NCBI RefSeq assembly: GCF_020873875.1
Contig: NZ_JAHWGU010000017.1
Location: 140,608 to 204,607, forward strand
DNA: 64,000 bases
Direction: 5' to 3'
DNA from: Actinoplanes sp. DH11
GTDB taxonomy: Bacteria; Actinomycetota; Actinomycetes; Mycobacteriales; Micromonosporaceae
How positions within the stretch are numbered: the stretch's first letter is position 1; each line of letters opens with the position of its first letter. The translations under genes and the position numbers were made by a program. This document shows, in pieces, positions 8,166-16,312 of the stretch. The notes under the pieces are model-generated. The model saw only the letters and a program-made list of their open reading frames with translations. It did no database searches and had not been told where the DNA came from.

Positions 8166-10028
8166 ATGCAGAAGCGCACCGCGGTCACCGACCCGGTCCT
8201 GCTGGCGCTCGTGGCGGTCGGGCTGCTCCTGGCGCCGTGGTTCCTGATCGGGCCGGGCGGCGTGACCACCTCCTGGGTGGTGCAGACGACGCTCGACGTG
8301 CTGATGGCGTCCCTCGCCTGGCAGATGGCCCGGCACGCGGAGATGCCGGCGGCGGGCCGCCGGTTCTGGCGGGTGGTGGTGCTCGCCTGCGCCCTGTGCA
8401 CGATCGGCGACGGGTACCAGACCGCGCTGATCGTCCTGAATCCTGGGACGACCGGGATCAGTCTGGTGCAGACCGGCTTCGTGGTCCTCGGGATGGGAAC
8501 CGTGGTCGCGGCCACCCTGCGGCATCCGCTCGGCGGATCCGGGCGGCTCCGGCTGCGGCTCTGGTTCGACGCGGCGACGGTGCTCCTCGGCGTCGCTGTC
8601 TTCCTCTGGTACTTCCTGCTCGCCCAGGAGCTCGGCGGCCGGCAGGACGCCGACCGGTGGGCCGCCTCGGCGACCGCCGTCGTCATGCTGCTCATCACGT
8701 TCGGGCTGCTCAAGCTGATCCTGAGCGGGACGGCGCCGTTCACCCGGACGGCGGGGTCGCTGGCGAGCCTGAGCCTGGCCGGGACGGCGCTGGCCGCCCC
8801 GATCACCACCGGCCTGATCGGCGACCCGAGCCCCGGGACGATGATCGTGGTGCAGCTGGCACCGTGCGTGCTGACCGCGGTGAGCCTGCGGCTGCAACAG
8901 CTCCAGGTCGGCCGGCTTGCCGAACGGGCGGCCACCCGGCCCGGGCCGCGATCGAGCCGGCTGCCGTACCTCGCGGTCGTCGCGACCCAGCTCCTGCTGC
9001 TGTGGTCGTTGCGGGACGGGCGGATGGACAGCCGGGTCTGGGGCGTCGCGATCGGCGTCGTGCTGATCACGGCGCTGGTGCTCGGCCGGCAACAGGCCGC
9101 GTTCCGTGACAACGAGCGCCTGCTCGGCGAGCTGGACTCCCAGCGCGAGCGGTTCCGGGCCCTGGTTCAGAACACCTCCGACGTGACGCTGGTGGTCAAC
9201 GAGGAGGCCCTGGTGCAGTACGCCAGCCCGGCCGTGGAGCGGATCCTCGGGGTGACGCCGGAACGACTCCTGGGCACCACGCTGTACGAGCTCACCAACC
9301 CCGACGACATCCCGGGCGTGCACGTGCTCGCCGGGCAGCTCGCCGCCCGGCCCGGCGCCGGGCTCACCACGCAGGTCCGGTGGCGGCACACCGACGGCTC
9401 GTACCGGTGGATGGACGTCGTCTGCACCGACATGCGGCACAACCCCGGCGTCGGCGGCGTGGTGCTCAACGCCCGGGACGCGTCCGAGACCCGGGCCCTG
9501 CACGACGAGCTGCGCCGGCAGGCCAGCCACGACGCGCTCACCGGCCTACCCAACCGGGTGCTGCTGCACCGCCGGCTCCAGGAGTCCGACGCCGGGCGGG
9601 TCAGCATGCTGCTGATCGACCTCGACGGCTTCAAGCAGATCAACGACCGGCACGGGCACCACACCGGTGACCTCGTGCTGATCACGGTCGCGGAGCGCCT
9701 CACCGACCTGCTCGGCGCCGGTGAACTGGCCGCCCGGCTGGGCGGCGACGAGTTCGCGGTGCTGCTGCCCGGCACCGGCACCACCGAGGCCGACCGGCTG
9801 GCCCGGCGGATCGCGGCGGTGATCGGCGAACCGATGCTGATCGCCGGGCACTGGCTCACCGTGGGCGCCAGCGTCGGCGTGGCGACCGGCGAGCCGGGCG
9901 AGGGCGACGGGCTGCTGCGCGAAGCCGACGCGCTGATGTACGACCGGAAGAAGGCCCGGAAAGCCGGCGGGACCGCCCTGGTGGACGGTCCCGCCGGTCT
10001 CGCTACGTCAGATCACCAGCGACGGTAG
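8166..10028 (+). CDS. Membrane diguanylate cyclase with PAS sensor domain
   Basis: 620-residue protein starting MQKRTAVTDPVLL after an AGGAG. The first ~310 residues hold about eight to nine hydrophobic helices, then a PAS domain (about 335-450, FRALVQNTSDVTLVVNEEALVQYASPAVERILG) and a GGDEF domain (about 460-605). The active-site motif is an intact GGDEF (526-530), with the metal-binding LIDLDGFKQIND upstream, so it should make cyclic di-GMP from two GTP. The RxxD inhibitory site normally just upstream of GGDEF is absent, so product inhibition by that route is unlikely. No EAL domain follows. Its last 16 bp overlap the 3' end of the convergent LVIVD gene. Confidence 0.93.
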   Translation: MQKRTAVTDPVLLALVAVGLLLAPWFLIGPGGVTTSWVVQTTLDVLMASLAWQMARHAEMPAAGRRFWRVVVLACALCTIGDGYQTALIVLNPGTTGISLVQTGFVVLGMGTVVAATLRHPLGGSGRLRLRLWFDAATVLLGVAVFLWYFLLAQELGGRQDADRWAASATAVVMLLITFGLLKLILSGTAPFTRTAGSLASLSLAGTALAAPITTGLIGDPSPGTMIVVQLAPCVLTAVSLRLQQLQVGRLAERAATRPGPRSSRLPYLAVVATQLLLLWSLRDGRMDSRVWGVAIGVVLITALVLGRQQAAFRDNERLLGELDSQRERFRALVQNTSDVTLVVNEEALVQYASPAVERILGVTPERLLGTTLYELTNPDDIPGVHVLAGQLAARPGAGLTTQVRWRHTDGSYRWMDVVCTDMRHNPGVGGVVLNARDASETRALHDELRRQASHDALTGLPNRVLLHRRLQESDAGRVSMLLIDLDGFKQINDRHGHHTGDLVLITVAERLTDLLGAGELAARLGGDEFAVLLPGTGTTEADRLARRIAAVIGEPMLIAGHWLTVGASVGVATGEPGEGDGLLREADALMYDRKKARKAGGTALVDGPAGLATSDHQRR

Positions 10029-11443
10029 TCGTCCTGGGTCTGCGCGTTGAACTGCCAGGTGCGCTCCCGCTCGGCCCGGTCGATCCGGCGGTCGCTGACC
10101 TCCAGGACGTCCAGACCCTTCTGGATGTCGTTGGAGTAGATGAAGCCGTTGTACCAGTACGCCGACCACGAGCCACCGGTGATGGCACGCTCGGTGCTCA
10201 GCGGGCCCCGCTCCCAGTAGGCGATCTCCTTGGGCTTGCGCGAGTCGGTGAAGTCCCAGACCGAGATGCCGCCCTGGTACCACGCCTGGACCATGATGTC
10301 GCGGCCCCTGACCGGGATCAGCGAGCCGTTGTGGGCCACGCAGTTCTCGGTCGCCGCGTTCTCCCGCGGGATCTTGAAGTAGCTGCGGAACTCGAGCTTG
10401 AGCTTCTTGCCCTTGCCCTTGATGTCGTAGATCGCGTTCGCACCCCGGTTCGGGCCGACCTCCGGGTTGCAGGTGGCCTCGCCGCCGCCGCCGAGCTCGT
10501 CGGTGAAGACGACCTTGTCGGCGTCGTTGTCGAACGTCGCCGAGTGCCAGAAGGCGAAGTTCTCCGTGTCCCGCACCGTGGTGATCACCTTCGGCGCCAC
10601 CGGGTTCGAGATGTCGAACAGCGCACCGTCACCCATGCAGGCGCCGGCCGCGATGTCCTTCTGCGGGTAGGCGGTGATGTCGTGGCAGCCGCTGGTCGCG
10701 GTGCCGTAGTCACTGCCCGGGAAACCGCCGTCCGGGAAGAGCACCGGCGTGGCGACCACGGCCGCCGCGGTCGGCTTCTTCAGCGGGACCTTGACGATCG
10801 AGATCTTGTCGTGCGGCCACTCACAGTTCGGCAGGCTGGCGCCGGACAGGTTGTAGGACGACACGTACAGGTAGACCGACTTGTCGCGGCCCTTGCCCGG
10901 CACGACCGTGTGCGTGTGCGAACCGCAGTCGGTCTTCACCGCGGACACGTACTGCGGGTTCCGCGGGTCCTTGATGCTGAAGATCTTGATGCCTTCCCAG
11001 CGCGGCGTCGTGGCCGGCGCGCTGCTGGGCACCGCGGTGCTCTTGCAGGAGTCGTCCGAGCGCTGCGAGTCGGTGGAGAGGAAGAGCAGGTCTCCCCAGA
11101 CCGTGATGTCGTTCTGCGAACCCGGGCAGACCACCGGCCGGACGACCTGCGGATTGCGGGGGTTCCTGATGTCGTAGACGGTGAAACCGTTGTAGTTTCC
11201 ACCGAACGCGTATTTGCCCTGGAAGGCCCAGTCGGACCCGAGGGAGTTCTCGGCCTTGAACTCGTCGACCTTCGGCCGGTTGGCGATCTGCTTGATGTTC
11301 GAACTGCTGCGAATCTCGTCCACGCCCGGAATGTCGGCGGGCGCGGCCTGCGCAGGTGCCGCAGCCAGGAAGCTGAGCAGGACCGCCGCAGCGCCGACAC
11401 TTGTCAGGCGCTTGAGCCGCCCTCGTGGGGCAGGGTGCTTCAT
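10013..11443 (-). CDS. Secreted LVIVD-repeat beta-propeller-like protein
   Basis: 476-residue exported protein starting MKHPAPRGRLKRL, with a signal peptide ending near AQAAPAD (about residue 35). Repeated motifs of the type FTVYDIRNPRNPQ, IKIFSIKDPRNPQ, GALFDISNPVAPK and ISVWDFTDSRKPK are LVIVD repeats, which build a propeller. Several conserved His and Cys pairs (CGSHTHT, SGCHDIT, CVAHNGS) suggest metal or partner binding. Function is not established. GGAG lies just before the ATG. The gene is divergent from a DUF305 lipoprotein gene with 134 bp between the starts; this pairing suggests a shared extracytoplasmic role, perhaps metal-related. Confidence 0.88.
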   Translation of the reverse strand: MKHPAPRGRLKRLTSVGAAAVLLSFLAAAPAQAAPADIPGVDEIRSSSNIKQIANRPKVDEFKAENSLGSDWAFQGKYAFGGNYNGFTVYDIRNPRNPQVVRPVVCPGSQNDITVWGDLLFLSTDSQRSDDSCKSTAVPSSAPATTPRWEGIKIFSIKDPRNPQYVSAVKTDCGSHTHTVVPGKGRDKSVYLYVSSYNLSGASLPNCEWPHDKISIVKVPLKKPTAAAVVATPVLFPDGGFPGSDYGTATSGCHDITAYPQKDIAAGACMGDGALFDISNPVAPKVITTVRDTENFAFWHSATFDNDADKVVFTDELGGGGEATCNPEVGPNRGANAIYDIKGKGKKLKLEFRSYFKIPRENAATENCVAHNGSLIPVRGRDIMVQAWYQGGISVWDFTDSRKPKEIAYWERGPLSTERAITGGSWSAYWYNGFIYSNDIQKGLDVLEVSDRRIDRAERERTWQFNAQTQDDYRRW

Positions 11444-11577
11444 GGAGCTCCTTCCGCTCACGGAACCACCGGCGAAACACCGCGAGTCGTGTCGCGCGCA
11501 CCCCCGGTGACAGCGATGTCGGTCGTTACGATAGCTGTCGAACGTTTCGTTGGGCACCCTTGACGAAAAAGGAAGCG

Positions 11578-12270
11578 ATGAATCGCCGACACTCCCGGAC
11601 CTTCGCGGCCACGAGCCTGACGGTCCTGGCCGCCGCCGTGGCCGCCCTGACCGCCTGCACCTCCGGCGGCGACCGCCCGCAGCCGGCGGCACCCACCTCC
11701 GCGACCGCGACCGCGCCCGCACCCTCATCCTCGCCCGTGCAGGTGCTGGTTCCGGGGCGTCCGGGAGAATCGGCCGTACTGTCCGATCCCGGCACGGTCG
11801 ACGTGCCCGAACCCGCGGGCTTCAACTCGATCGACGTCGCGTACGTGCAGATGATGATCGCCCACCACCAGCAGGCGCTGGAGATGGCCGACCTGGCGCC
11901 CGCCCGCGCCGCCAACACCGGCGTCAAGAACCTGGCCGCCCGGATCAGCGCGTCCCAGAAACTCGAGATCGACTATTTCAAGGGCTGGCTGCGCGACCGC
12001 AACCAGCCCGAGTCCGATCCCTCGCACGACCACTCGACGATGCCCGGCGGGCAGAGCCCCGAGAAGATCGCCGAGCTGACCGCGGCCACCGGGGCGGACT
12101 TCGACAGGCGTTTCGTCGCGATGATGTCCGAGCACCACCGCGGCGCCCAGCAGATGACCGGCGACCTGCTGCGCAGCGGCTCGGACGAGCGGTTGTCCGA
12201 GCTGGCGAACGAATCAGCCGTCGAGCAGGTGGTGGAGATCGAACGAATGGCCGACCTCGGCGTGAGCTGA
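11578..12270 (+). CDS. DUF305 lipoprotein
   Basis: 230 residues starting MNRRHSRTFAATSL. A lipobox LTAC puts the lipidated cysteine near residue 26. After a Pro/Ser/Thr-rich linker come two DUF305 half-repeats: MMIAHHQQALEMA and MMSEHHRGAQQM, each with the paired histidines typical of this ferritin-like helical domain. DUF305 proteins often occur near copper or other metal-homeostasis genes, so extracytoplasmic metal binding is plausible but unproven. AAAGGAAGCG precedes the ATG. The gene is divergent from the LVIVD-repeat gene. Confidence 0.9.
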   Translation: MNRRHSRTFAATSLTVLAAAVAALTACTSGGDRPQPAAPTSATATAPAPSSSPVQVLVPGRPGESAVLSDPGTVDVPEPAGFNSIDVAYVQMMIAHHQQALEMADLAPARAANTGVKNLAARISASQKLEIDYFKGWLRDRNQPESDPSHDHSTMPGGQSPEKIAELTAATGADFDRRFVAMMSEHHRGAQQMTGDLLRSGSDERLSELANESAVEQVVEIERMADLGVS

Positions 12271-12287
12271 CACCGGGCCGGCCGATC

Positions 12288-12327
12288 CCCGGCCTGGACG
12301 GACCGGGCCCGGTTCCTCCAGGCCGGG
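12288..12327. terminator. Convergent terminator hairpin
   Basis: Perfect 11-bp arms CCCGGCCTGGA / TCCAGGCCGGG sit between the stop codons of the DUF305 gene and the SDR gene. Likely terminates both. Confidence 0.7.
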
Positions 12328-13053
12328 TCAGAGGAGCATGCCGCCGGAGGCCTCGATCCGCTGGCCGGTGACCCAGCCGGTGCCGTCGCCGAGCAGGGCC
12401 GCGATCACGCCGGCGATCTCCTCGGGCTCGGCCACCCGGCCCAGCGCGGTGATGCCGCCGATGTGCGCCCGCACCTGCTCGTTGTCGCGCAGCGCCCCGC
12501 CGCCGAAATCGGTGCCGGCGGGGCCGGGCGCCACCACGTTCGCGGTGATGCCACGCGGGCCGACCTCCTTGGCCAGGTACCGGGTGAAGACCTCGACGGC
12601 GCCCTTCATCGACGCGTACGCGGCGTAGACGCCGTCACCGGTGAACCGCGCCAGCCCGGTGGAGAGGTTGACGATCCGGCCGCCGTCCGCGATCAGCGGG
12701 AGCAGCCTCTGCGTCAGGAAGAACATTCCGCGCCAATGCACGTTCAGCATCTCGTCGAAGGCCTCCACGGGTGTCTCGGCGATCGAGCCGGCCACGCCGA
12801 CCCCGGCGTTGTTGACCAGGAAGTCGAAGCTGGTCCGGCCGAACCGGTCGGCCAAAACCTGGCGCAGCGACCCGGCGAACGCCTCGTACGAGTCCAGGTC
12901 GCCGACGGTCAGCGGCAGGGCAACGGCGTCGATCTTGTCGCCGGGGTCGCCGCGGTGGGTGTAGATCACGTCGACGCCGGCGTCGATCAGGGCCAGGGCG
13001 GTCGCCCGGCCCAGTCCGCGGTTGCCACCGGTGATCAGGGCGATTTTGGGCAT
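12328..13053 (-). CDS. SDR-family NAD(P)-dependent oxidoreductase
   Basis: 241-residue Rossmann-fold protein starting MPKIALITGGNRGLGRATA. The cofactor motif TGGNRGLG (TGxxxGxG), NNAGVG near residue 88, the catalytic Ser in VNLSTG and the Tyr-x3-Lys in YASMKG are all present, so it should be active. Its length is that of a classical SDR; the substrate cannot be inferred. The upstream regulator gene at 13102-13923 reads in the same direction and ends 48 bp before this start. In many actinobacteria MmyB-type regulators control exactly such an adjacent SDR. Confidence 0.92.
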   Translation of the reverse strand: MPKIALITGGNRGLGRATALALIDAGVDVIYTHRGDPGDKIDAVALPLTVGDLDSYEAFAGSLRQVLADRFGRTSFDFLVNNAGVGVAGSIAETPVEAFDEMLNVHWRGMFFLTQRLLPLIADGGRIVNLSTGLARFTGDGVYAAYASMKGAVEVFTRYLAKEVGPRGITANVVAPGPAGTDFGGGALRDNEQVRAHIGGITALGRVAEPEEIAGVIAALLGDGTGWVTGQRIEASGGMLL

Positions 13054-13101
13054 GGTGATGCCTTTCTGCGAGGGTTCTGCGAGGGTCGGTGAGAACGACG
13101 G

Positions 13102-13923
13102 TCAGGCGCTCACGGCGGCGAGGAGCTGAAGCTTCTCGTAGCTCGCCGATCCGGGCACCGCGGTGAAGACCAGCAGCGTCTGGGACTGGTCCGGGTCGTG
13201 CAGGTTCTGGCAGTACAGGTCGAGGGCGCCGAGTTCCGGGTGCAGCAGCGTCTTTCGGTCGCTGTGCGTCAGGCCGACCTCGTGATCGGCCCAGATCTCG
13301 GCGAACTCAGCGCTGGCGTTCAGCAGCGCCGCCACGATCTCACCGGCCCGCCCGTCCGGAGCCGAGGTGTACGCGGCCCGCAGCTGAGCCGCGAAGATCC
13401 GCCCGTGCCGGGGGTGGTGCTCGGCGGGGTAGATCCGGCGGGCCGCCGGGTCGGTGAACCAGCGGTACCAGGTGCTGCGGGCCAGCCCGGTGAACCGGGT
13501 CTCGTCACCGACGAGCGCGGCGGCCATTCTCGTCTGCCGCAGCGTCTCGCCGTACCGGGAGATGATCATGGCGGGGGTGTCGTCGAGGCGGTCCAGGATT
13601 CGCATGATCCCGGGGCTGATGTGATCGTCGCGCAGCACCCGCTGCGGCACCGGGTGGCCGCCGAGGCGGAACAGGTGATCGCGCTCTTCCAGGCCCAGAT
13701 GCAGGGCCCGGGCCAGCGCCGCGAGCATCTGCTCGGAGGGCGCCGGGCCACGCTGCTGCTCGATCCGGCCGTAGTAGTCGGCCGACATCCCGGCCAGCGC
13801 GGCCACCTCCTCGCGCCGCAACCCGCCGGTACGCCGCCGCGCGCCCCGGGGCAGTCCCACATCCTCCGGCTGCAACGCCTCGCGGCGGGTGCGCAGGAAA
13901 TCCGCCAGCTGTCCCCGGTCCAC
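13102..13923 (-). CDS. XRE-family regulator with MmyB-like ligand-binding domain
   Basis: 273-residue protein from a GTG start (MDRGQLADFLRTRREALQP) preceded by GGGAGG. The helix-turn-helix is at about 10-80, including LRREEVAALAGMSADYYGRIEQQRG, which is diagnostic of this subfamily. The MmyB-like PAS-type domain (about 100-270) has YRWFTDPAARRIYP and HDPDQSQTLLVFTAVPGS. MmyB-type domains are thought to bind fatty-acid-like ligands. It most likely controls the SDR gene immediately downstream. Confidence 0.92.
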   Translation of the reverse strand: MDRGQLADFLRTRREALQPEDVGLPRGARRRTGGLRREEVAALAGMSADYYGRIEQQRGPAPSEQMLAALARALHLGLEERDHLFRLGGHPVPQRVLRDDHISPGIMRILDRLDDTPAMIISRYGETLRQTRMAAALVGDETRFTGLARSTWYRWFTDPAARRIYPAEHHPRHGRIFAAQLRAAYTSAPDGRAGEIVAALLNASAEFAEIWADHEVGLTHSDRKTLLHPELGALDLYCQNLHDPDQSQTLLVFTAVPGSASYEKLQLLAAVSA

Positions 13924-14008
13924 GTCCCTGATCCTCCCCGCCCGCCGATCCGATGGACCAAGCTTGGCGCGTCACGGCCACCGGATGAAGGCCGCGCTCA
14001 ACCGGGGA

Positions 14009-14638
14009 TCAGTCGTCCCTGGATCCGGAGCGGGACAACTGCCCGGCCAACTGGTCGGCACCCGCCGACAGCGCGGCGAACCCGGTCTCGGAGAGGTCGT
14101 CGTCCTCGCGCAGGTCCTCGAGCTTCTCGGTGAAGTCCTCGAGCTTGTCCACGGCCTCCTCCCGGTCGCCGCGGTCAATCCGCCGCTGCACGTCGCGCAG
14201 CCGGCGCCGCAGCGTGCGGGCGTCACCGTCGTCCAGCTCGTCCTGCTCCTCCAGCGCGTCGATCACCACGCCCAGCCGGCGGATCAGCTGGCCCGGCCGG
14301 GCCGCCGGGGTCCGGGCCGGCGCGGCAGTGGTCCGGCTCGGGGTGGGCGACGGCCGGGCGGACGGTTCCTCGGTGGCCTCGTCGGTGGCCTCCGCGGTCG
14401 GCTCCGCGGTGACCGGCGCGGAACTCGCCACCGCGATCGGCGCCGCCACCCGCTGCTCGTCGTCCCCGCCGGACGAGATGGCCCAGACCGCCACCGAGAC
14501 GATCACCACCGTGGCGGCGGTGATCGCTCCGAGGATCTTCAGGCGCGGGCTGCCGGACGGGCCGGTGCGGCCGACGACCGGCAGTACGGTCGTCGGCGCC
14601 TGGTACGGATCATGCGGAGCGGACACGGCCGCAATCAT
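14009..14638 (-). CDS. Single-pass membrane protein with C-terminal FIMAH-like helical domain
   Basis: 209 residues starting MIAAVSAPHDPYQAPTTVLP. A cytosolic N-terminus is followed by one transmembrane helix (about 43-63, LGAITAATVVIVSVAVWAIS), a Thr/Pro/Glu/Ala-rich linker and a C-terminal ~90-residue charged helical region. That region (IRRLGVVIDALEEQDELDDGDARTL) resembles the FIMAH domain often found at the end of surface proteins. It is likely extracytoplasmic. No clear ribosome-binding site; a GTG four codons downstream is an alternative start. Function unknown. Confidence 0.7.
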   Translation of the reverse strand: MIAAVSAPHDPYQAPTTVLPVVGRTGPSGSPRLKILGAITAATVVIVSVAVWAISSGGDDEQRVAAPIAVASSAPVTAEPTAEATDEATEEPSARPSPTPSRTTAAPARTPAARPGQLIRRLGVVIDALEEQDELDDGDARTLRRRLRDVQRRIDRGDREEAVDKLEDFTEKLEDLREDDDLSETGFAALSAGADQLAGQLSRSGSRDD

Positions 14639-14754
14639 GCCAGGCGTCGCGGACCCGGCCCCCGCCGTGCCGGGCCGGGCCTGGCTGGGCTGGGCTGGGC
14701 TGGGCCAGGCCGGGGCCGGGACGGGTCTGCGGGGGCGGCCGTCGCTGCCGGGTC

Positions 14755-16008
14755 CTACAGGAGCACCGGCAGCTCGTGCAGGCCGCGCAGCAGCATGCCC
14801 GGGCGCCACCGCACCAGCTCCGGCTCGACCGCCAGCCGCAGCCCGGGATGCCGGTCCATCAGCCGGCCGAAGGCGATCTGCGCCTCCAGCCGGGCCAGCG
14901 GGGCGCCCAGGCAGTAATGGATGCCGTGACCGAACGCCAGGTGCGGGTTCTGCGAGCGGTCCAGGCGCAACTCGTCCGCTTCCGGGAAGCGGTTGTCGTC
15001 ACGGTTGGCCGAGAGCAGCACGATCACGACCGGATCGCCGGCCCGCACGGTCACCCCGCCGATCTCCAGGTCCTCGGTGGCGACGCGGAAGGTCGAGGTC
15101 TCCACCGGTCCCTCGTACCGCAGGAATTCCTCGATCGCGGTCGGCAGCAACGCGCGGTCGGCGCGCAACCGCTCCCATTGCTCGCGCTCGCGAAGCAGCA
15201 GCCAGGTGCCGTTGCCGATCAGGTTCACCGTCGTCTCGTGACCCGCGATGAGCAGCAGGAACACCATCGAGGAGAGTTCCGCCTCGGTGAGCCGGTCCCG
15301 CTCGTCACGCACCTGGATCAGGCCGGAGAGCAGGTCCTCGCCCGGGTCAGCGCGGCGCTCGGCGATCTGCGCGAGGATGTAGCCGACCATCGCCCGGATC
15401 GCCGGTTCCAGCTGGTCGCCGGACTGCGAACCGGCCACGATCACGTTCGACCAGGCGCGGAACGCGTCCCGATCCGCGGCCGGCACGCCGAGCAGCTCGC
15501 AGATCACCTGGATGGGCAGCGGGAAGGCGAAGGTGTCGATCAGGTCGGCGCTCTCCCGGCCCGCCAGCGCGTCCAGAAGTTCGTCGGTGATCTGCTCGAT
15601 CCGCGGGCGCAGCGCCTCGATGCGGCGGGCCGTGAACGCGGCCGAGACGAGGCGGCGCAGCCTGGTGTGATCCGGCGGATCGGTGGCGAGCATGTGCCGG
15701 GACAGGACCGCCGCGGGGCTCGGCGGCCGGTTCGCCGCCGGCTCCGGCGCCGGGTTCGCGGGCGAGTTGGGCACCGGGTTCGCCGCCGTGGACGAGCCGA
15801 TCGCGAAGGCGGACTGCTTGGACAGGCGCGGGTCGGCCAGGGCGCGGCGGGCGTCGTCGTAGCGGGTGACCAGCCAGACGGTCAGGCCGCTGGGCAGCCG
15901 CGTGCGCCGGACGGGTCCGGTGCGACGCCATTGCGCGTACGCCGGGTGGGGGTTGGCCTGGAAATCCGGGTCGGTGAAGTCGACCTCGAGGTTCTGGGTC
16001 ACCGTCAT
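14755..16008 (-). CDS. Cytochrome P450
   Basis: 417-residue soluble bacterial P450 starting MTVTQNLEVDFTDPDF. All signatures are intact: I-helix LLIAGHETTVNL (A/GGxET), K-helix ExxR in EEFLRYEGP, and the heme loop FGHGIHYCLGAPLAR with the axial cysteine. The pattern is of class I enzymes (CYP105/107 type) needing ferredoxin and ferredoxin reductase; neither is encoded nearby. Substrate unknown. An Ala/Pro/Asn-rich insertion near residues 75-100 (SSTAANPVPNSPANPAPEP) is unusual for the family. It is not obviously part of a biosynthetic cluster. Confidence 0.94.
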   Translation of the reverse strand: MTVTQNLEVDFTDPDFQANPHPAYAQWRRTGPVRRTRLPSGLTVWLVTRYDDARRALADPRLSKQSAFAIGSSTAANPVPNSPANPAPEPAANRPPSPAAVLSRHMLATDPPDHTRLRRLVSAAFTARRIEALRPRIEQITDELLDALAGRESADLIDTFAFPLPIQVICELLGVPAADRDAFRAWSNVIVAGSQSGDQLEPAIRAMVGYILAQIAERRADPGEDLLSGLIQVRDERDRLTEAELSSMVFLLLIAGHETTVNLIGNGTWLLLREREQWERLRADRALLPTAIEEFLRYEGPVETSTFRVATEDLEIGGVTVRAGDPVVIVLLSANRDDNRFPEADELRLDRSQNPHLAFGHGIHYCLGAPLARLEAQIAFGRLMDRHPGLRLAVEPELVRWRPGMLLRGLHELPVLL

Positions 16009-16312
16009 GACGATACTCGTCGATGCGATGTCCGGGTGTCAGGACGGACCGTGACGAGGCCCGCGCGGCGGGCGCAGCGGCAGACGGGGACGCCGGGGAC
16101 GCAACCGGGGCCGGCGCGGGCGGGGCTGGGCGCAGACGGCAACGATCGAGCACATGCCACGGACTATCCCCCGGTTAGCCTCCGGGACCGTCGCCGTTGA
16201 GGCATTCTTAATGACCATCTCAACGCGAATAAAGCAACCGCGGATCGTACGGGGGCCCGCGCCGACTACCCTCCGGTGGTCGCCTCATCCCGGACGGAGT
16301 TGCCGCCCCACC
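16009..16312. other. 304-bp divergent intergenic region
   Basis: Separates the P450 (leftward) from the sulfatase (rightward). A less GC-rich stretch near 16195-16250 (GCATTCTTAATGACCATCTC) probably holds promoters. No gene, RNA or operator palindrome recognised. Confidence 0.5.
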
